This document shows, piece by piece, positions 61,968 through 64,000 of a stretch of DNA of 64,000 nucleotides. The stretch's first letter is position 1, and every line of letters begins with the position of its first letter. The position numbers and the translations under genes are program-made. The stretch comes from Roseburia sp. AM59-24XD. GTDB taxonomy: Bacteria; Bacillota; Clostridia; Lachnospirales; Lachnospiraceae. The stretch is taken from NCBI RefSeq assembly GCF_003478445.1, contig NZ_QUET01000022.1, forward strand, positions 1 to 64,000, given 5' to 3'. The notes under the pieces are model-generated. The model had not been told where the DNA came from. It did no database searches and worked only from the letters and a program-made list of their open reading frames with translations.

Positions 61968-64000
61968 TTATTGCACTTTTCCGGTCGTCACGGACGTCTG
62001 CTTGCTTAATCCTTTCTCGCGGAACAGCTCCTTATACTCCTTCATTTTCGCCTTTGGGACGGAAATCTTAACCCTTTTATTGATGCCCTTAAATGCGTTC
62101 TCTCCAATATCTGATGCTTTCAGTCTTGGAGAATAAATATAAAGAACTTTGATATTTCTGCAGTTTGCAAATGCTTCTTTTCCAATCTTATCAACTCTGG
62201 AACCCAGAGATACCTTTTTCACTCTCTTGTTGCTGCGGAATGCCCGCTCGCAAACCGAAGTAACGGAATAACTAATTCCATTAATCGTTACCTTCGTACC
62301 AATCTTTACTTCCTTACGTCCGGAACCCGGACGATACAGTGCAACCTCTGGATTTTTCACTTTGCTGCTTGTCACCTTGAAACGGTAGCCTGCAGAAGAG
62401 GTAATGATCTTGCCAACCCTTGCCGGCTTCTTCCGATTCGTCTTCGGAGTTGAAACAGGGGTCGGTGCCGGTGTCGCAGGAGTTTGTGTTGCCTGTACCG
62501 TCTGTGTCGGAACAGGTGTCCGGACAGGTGGTACAACCGTCGGAACTGCCGGGACTGTCGGCTCCGGTGTGATCTCCGGCACTTCCGGTTTCTGCGTTGG
62601 CACTTCGGTCGGTACCGGCGCATCTGTCGGTACCGGCTCCTTCGTTGGCTCTATCGGTGCAGCGGTTTTCGCTGGCTCACGGGTCGGCTCCATTGTTGGC
62701 GCCTCGGTCGGTGCCGGTGCCACCGTTGGGTCTACCGGATTCGGTGTGATTTCCGGTTCACGGGTCGGCTCTGCTGTTGGCGCCTCTGTCGGTGCCGGCG
62801 CCATGGTCGGCTCTTCGCTCGGCATGGTTGTCGGCTCCTCCGTTGGTACCGGGGTTGGCTCTTCGGTTGGCATCGGTGTCTCACTTACTCCCGGCGTTGG
62901 CAGGGGTGCCTCAGTTGGCTTCGGCTCCTCCGTTGGTTCTGCGGTTGGTGCCACTGTCGGATCCTCACTTGGCATCGGTGCTGTCGTTGGCTCTTCACTT
63001 GGCATCGGTGTCGTCGTTGGTTCCTCCGATGGTGCCGGGGCTGTCGTCGGCTCCGGCGTAATCTCCGGTTCACGGGTCGGCTCTGCACTCGGTGCTGTCG
63101 TTGGCTCTTCCGTTGGCACCGGGGTTGGTTCCTCGGTTGGCACCGGTGTCTCACTTACTCCCGGCGTTGGCAGGGGCGCCTCCGTCGGATTCGGCTCCTT
63201 CGTTGGTTCTGCGGTTGGATCCTCACTCGGAGCCGGCACCGGCTCATCGGTCGGATCCGGTTCCAGAACAGGGATTGTCACATCCTCTATCCCCACCTCA
63301 TGATATCCGTCCTCATCTAAGAAAAGCTTTCCACAGGCAGAGCAGACAAAATACTGTATATTGCCCGGCTCAGTCTGAGTGGCTTCCTTCTCTTCGACCA
63401 GTTCAAGCCGGTGCTGTATCGGAATATACTCACCTTTATACAGAAGATTCCCGCACACACCGCAGTAATAATCTCCGGTATATCCAGACTGCGTGCAGTC
63501 TGCCTTCTGCTCATCCTTAAGCTCCCGCATATCATTAGGATGCTGACAGTAATCTTTCCATATCTCTACATCCTGATATATGTTCGCATAATACTCTGCA
63601 TTGTCACCCACATATTCTGCGGTGGCTTCATACCAGTTTCCAAACGGAAGTACAAGATCTGCATCTTCATCCTTCCATTTCCATCCTTCCGGAAGTGGTA
63701 CTTCTCCCACAGTGCTGACGGTGTACTCAACATATTGTATTCCATCCGGTCTGTTCGGAGGAAACATCTCCTCAGAATATCCGACACGCACGGTAAAATC
63801 AAAGCTCATACCTATTCCACAGTCATAGGTATAAATGATCCGATCCCCAAGCTGCAGATCCGTCAGCTTATAATCGGAGCCTTTCAACTCATCAAAAATA
63901 TCCGTTCCGCTCTTTCCGGCTTCTGCCTGTTCTTTTGTCAGCTTCACGACCTTCTGAATCTTTCCGGTATCAAAATCCGGAAACATTTCCGGATCCAGAA
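61968..64000 (-). CDS. Large Pro/Thr-rich surface protein with C-terminal LRR_5 domain, partial
   Basis: The gene continues beyond the window edge, so its N-terminus and signal peptide are not seen. The visible 677 codons have an N-terminal beta region with two CxxC pairs (YYCGVCGNLL and YFVCSACGKLF), which could bind zinc. A repetitive Pro/Thr/Glu stretch of about 280 residues follows (63250-62450, units such as TEEPTPVPTEEPTTAP, with GVSETPVPTEEP three times). Last comes a BspA-like LRR_5 domain (VTSVCERAFRSNKRVKKVSLGSRVDKIGKEAFANC). A cell-surface adhesin-like role is inferred. Confidence 0.8.
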   Translation of the reverse strand, partial: LDPEMFPDFDTGKIQKVVKLTKEQAEAGKSGTDIFDELKGSDYKLTDLQLGDRIIYTYDCGIGMSFDFTVRVGYSEEMFPPNRPDGIQYVEYTVSTVGEVPLPEGWKWKDEDADLVLPFGNWYEATAEYVGDNAEYYANIYQDVEIWKDYCQHPNDMRELKDEQKADCTQSGYTGDYYCGVCGNLLYKGEYIPIQHRLELVEEKEATQTEPGNIQYFVCSACGKLFLDEDGYHEVGIEDVTIPVLEPDPTDEPVPAPSEDPTAEPTKEPNPTEAPLPTPGVSETPVPTEEPTPVPTEEPTTAPSAEPTREPEITPEPTTAPAPSEEPTTTPMPSEEPTTAPMPSEDPTVAPTAEPTEEPKPTEAPLPTPGVSETPMPTEEPTPVPTEEPTTMPSEEPTMAPAPTEAPTAEPTREPEITPNPVDPTVAPAPTEAPTMEPTREPAKTAAPIEPTKEPVPTDAPVPTEVPTQKPEVPEITPEPTVPAVPTVVPPVRTPVPTQTVQATQTPATPAPTPVSTPKTNRKKPARVGKIITSSAGYRFKVTSSKVKNPEVALYRPGSGRKEVKIGTKVTINGISYSVTSVCERAFRSNKRVKKVSLGSRVDKIGKEAFANCRNIKVLYIYSPRLKASDIGENAFKGINKRVKISVPKAKMKEYKELFREKGLSKQTSVTTGKVQ

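Noticed and set aside
62404..63320. Long plus-strand frames opposite the Pro/Thr repeats (299 and 278 codons)
   Set aside because: They are mirror frames of the repetitive tract on the minus strand (Gly/Val/Ser-rich), without start signals.

Overview
The window looks like a chromosomal stretch of a spore-forming, low-to-mid GC gut Clostridia species, most likely Lachnospiraceae. The reasons are the cotJABC spore-coat genes, D-proline reductase (Stickland) genes, agr-type cyclic-peptide genes, BspA-like leucine-rich-repeat surface proteins, a DUF4317 protein and AGGAGG ribosome-binding sites. No plasmid or phage backbone, CRISPR array, rRNA or transposase was seen. The family assignment is inferred from gene content only.

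Layout. 0.3-10 kb: a 32-aa membrane peptide, a run of hairpins, a deacetylase, trmO, glucokinase, argJ, purC, cotJABC, a RelE-like toxin/antitoxin pair and a secreted Ig-like protein. 10-18.6 kb: one minus-strand operon with a small secreted protein, a lipoprotein and two ABC exporters; one exporter subunit carries an M1-peptidase-like beta domain. 19-29.5 kb: surface proteins, a LytTR regulator and an agr quorum-sensing region in which a block was duplicated; one copy lost agrD and the 5' part of agrB through a deletion between 8-bp repeats. 29.5-33.3 kb: GABA aminotransferase, 4-hydroxybutyrate dehydrogenase and a PucR regulator around a perfect 19-bp palindrome.

33.3-41.6 kb: a Csp-type subtilisin gene is cut in two, exactly after the catalytic Asp-Thr-Gly codons, by a 5,056-bp segment carrying moxR, a DUF58 gene and a transglutaminase gene, flanked by a 6-bp direct repeat. 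This region and clpX and prdC contain five single-base frameshifts, all explicable as loss of one base from a short homopolymer. 41.6-48.5 kb: dacF, tRNA-Arg(CCT), yefM/yoeB, DUF4317, HAD and metallophosphatase genes, and amtB-glnK.

48.7-61.9 kb is a proline-fermentation locus: prdC-prdA-(small protein)-prdB, a LysR regulator, a proline racemase fused to a TetR-type domain, and an amino-acid ABC transporter. A palindrome (CATAACA-N3-TGTTATG) lies at the same distance, 55.5 bp centre to centre, upstream of the predicted -10 boxes of prd, the racemase and the transporter, and overlaps the predicted lysR promoter. This points to one LysR regulon for uptake, racemisation and reduction of proline, with autorepression. 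PrdB has Cys where selenocysteine is expected. The window ends inside a large Pro/Thr-rich LRR surface protein (61968-64000).
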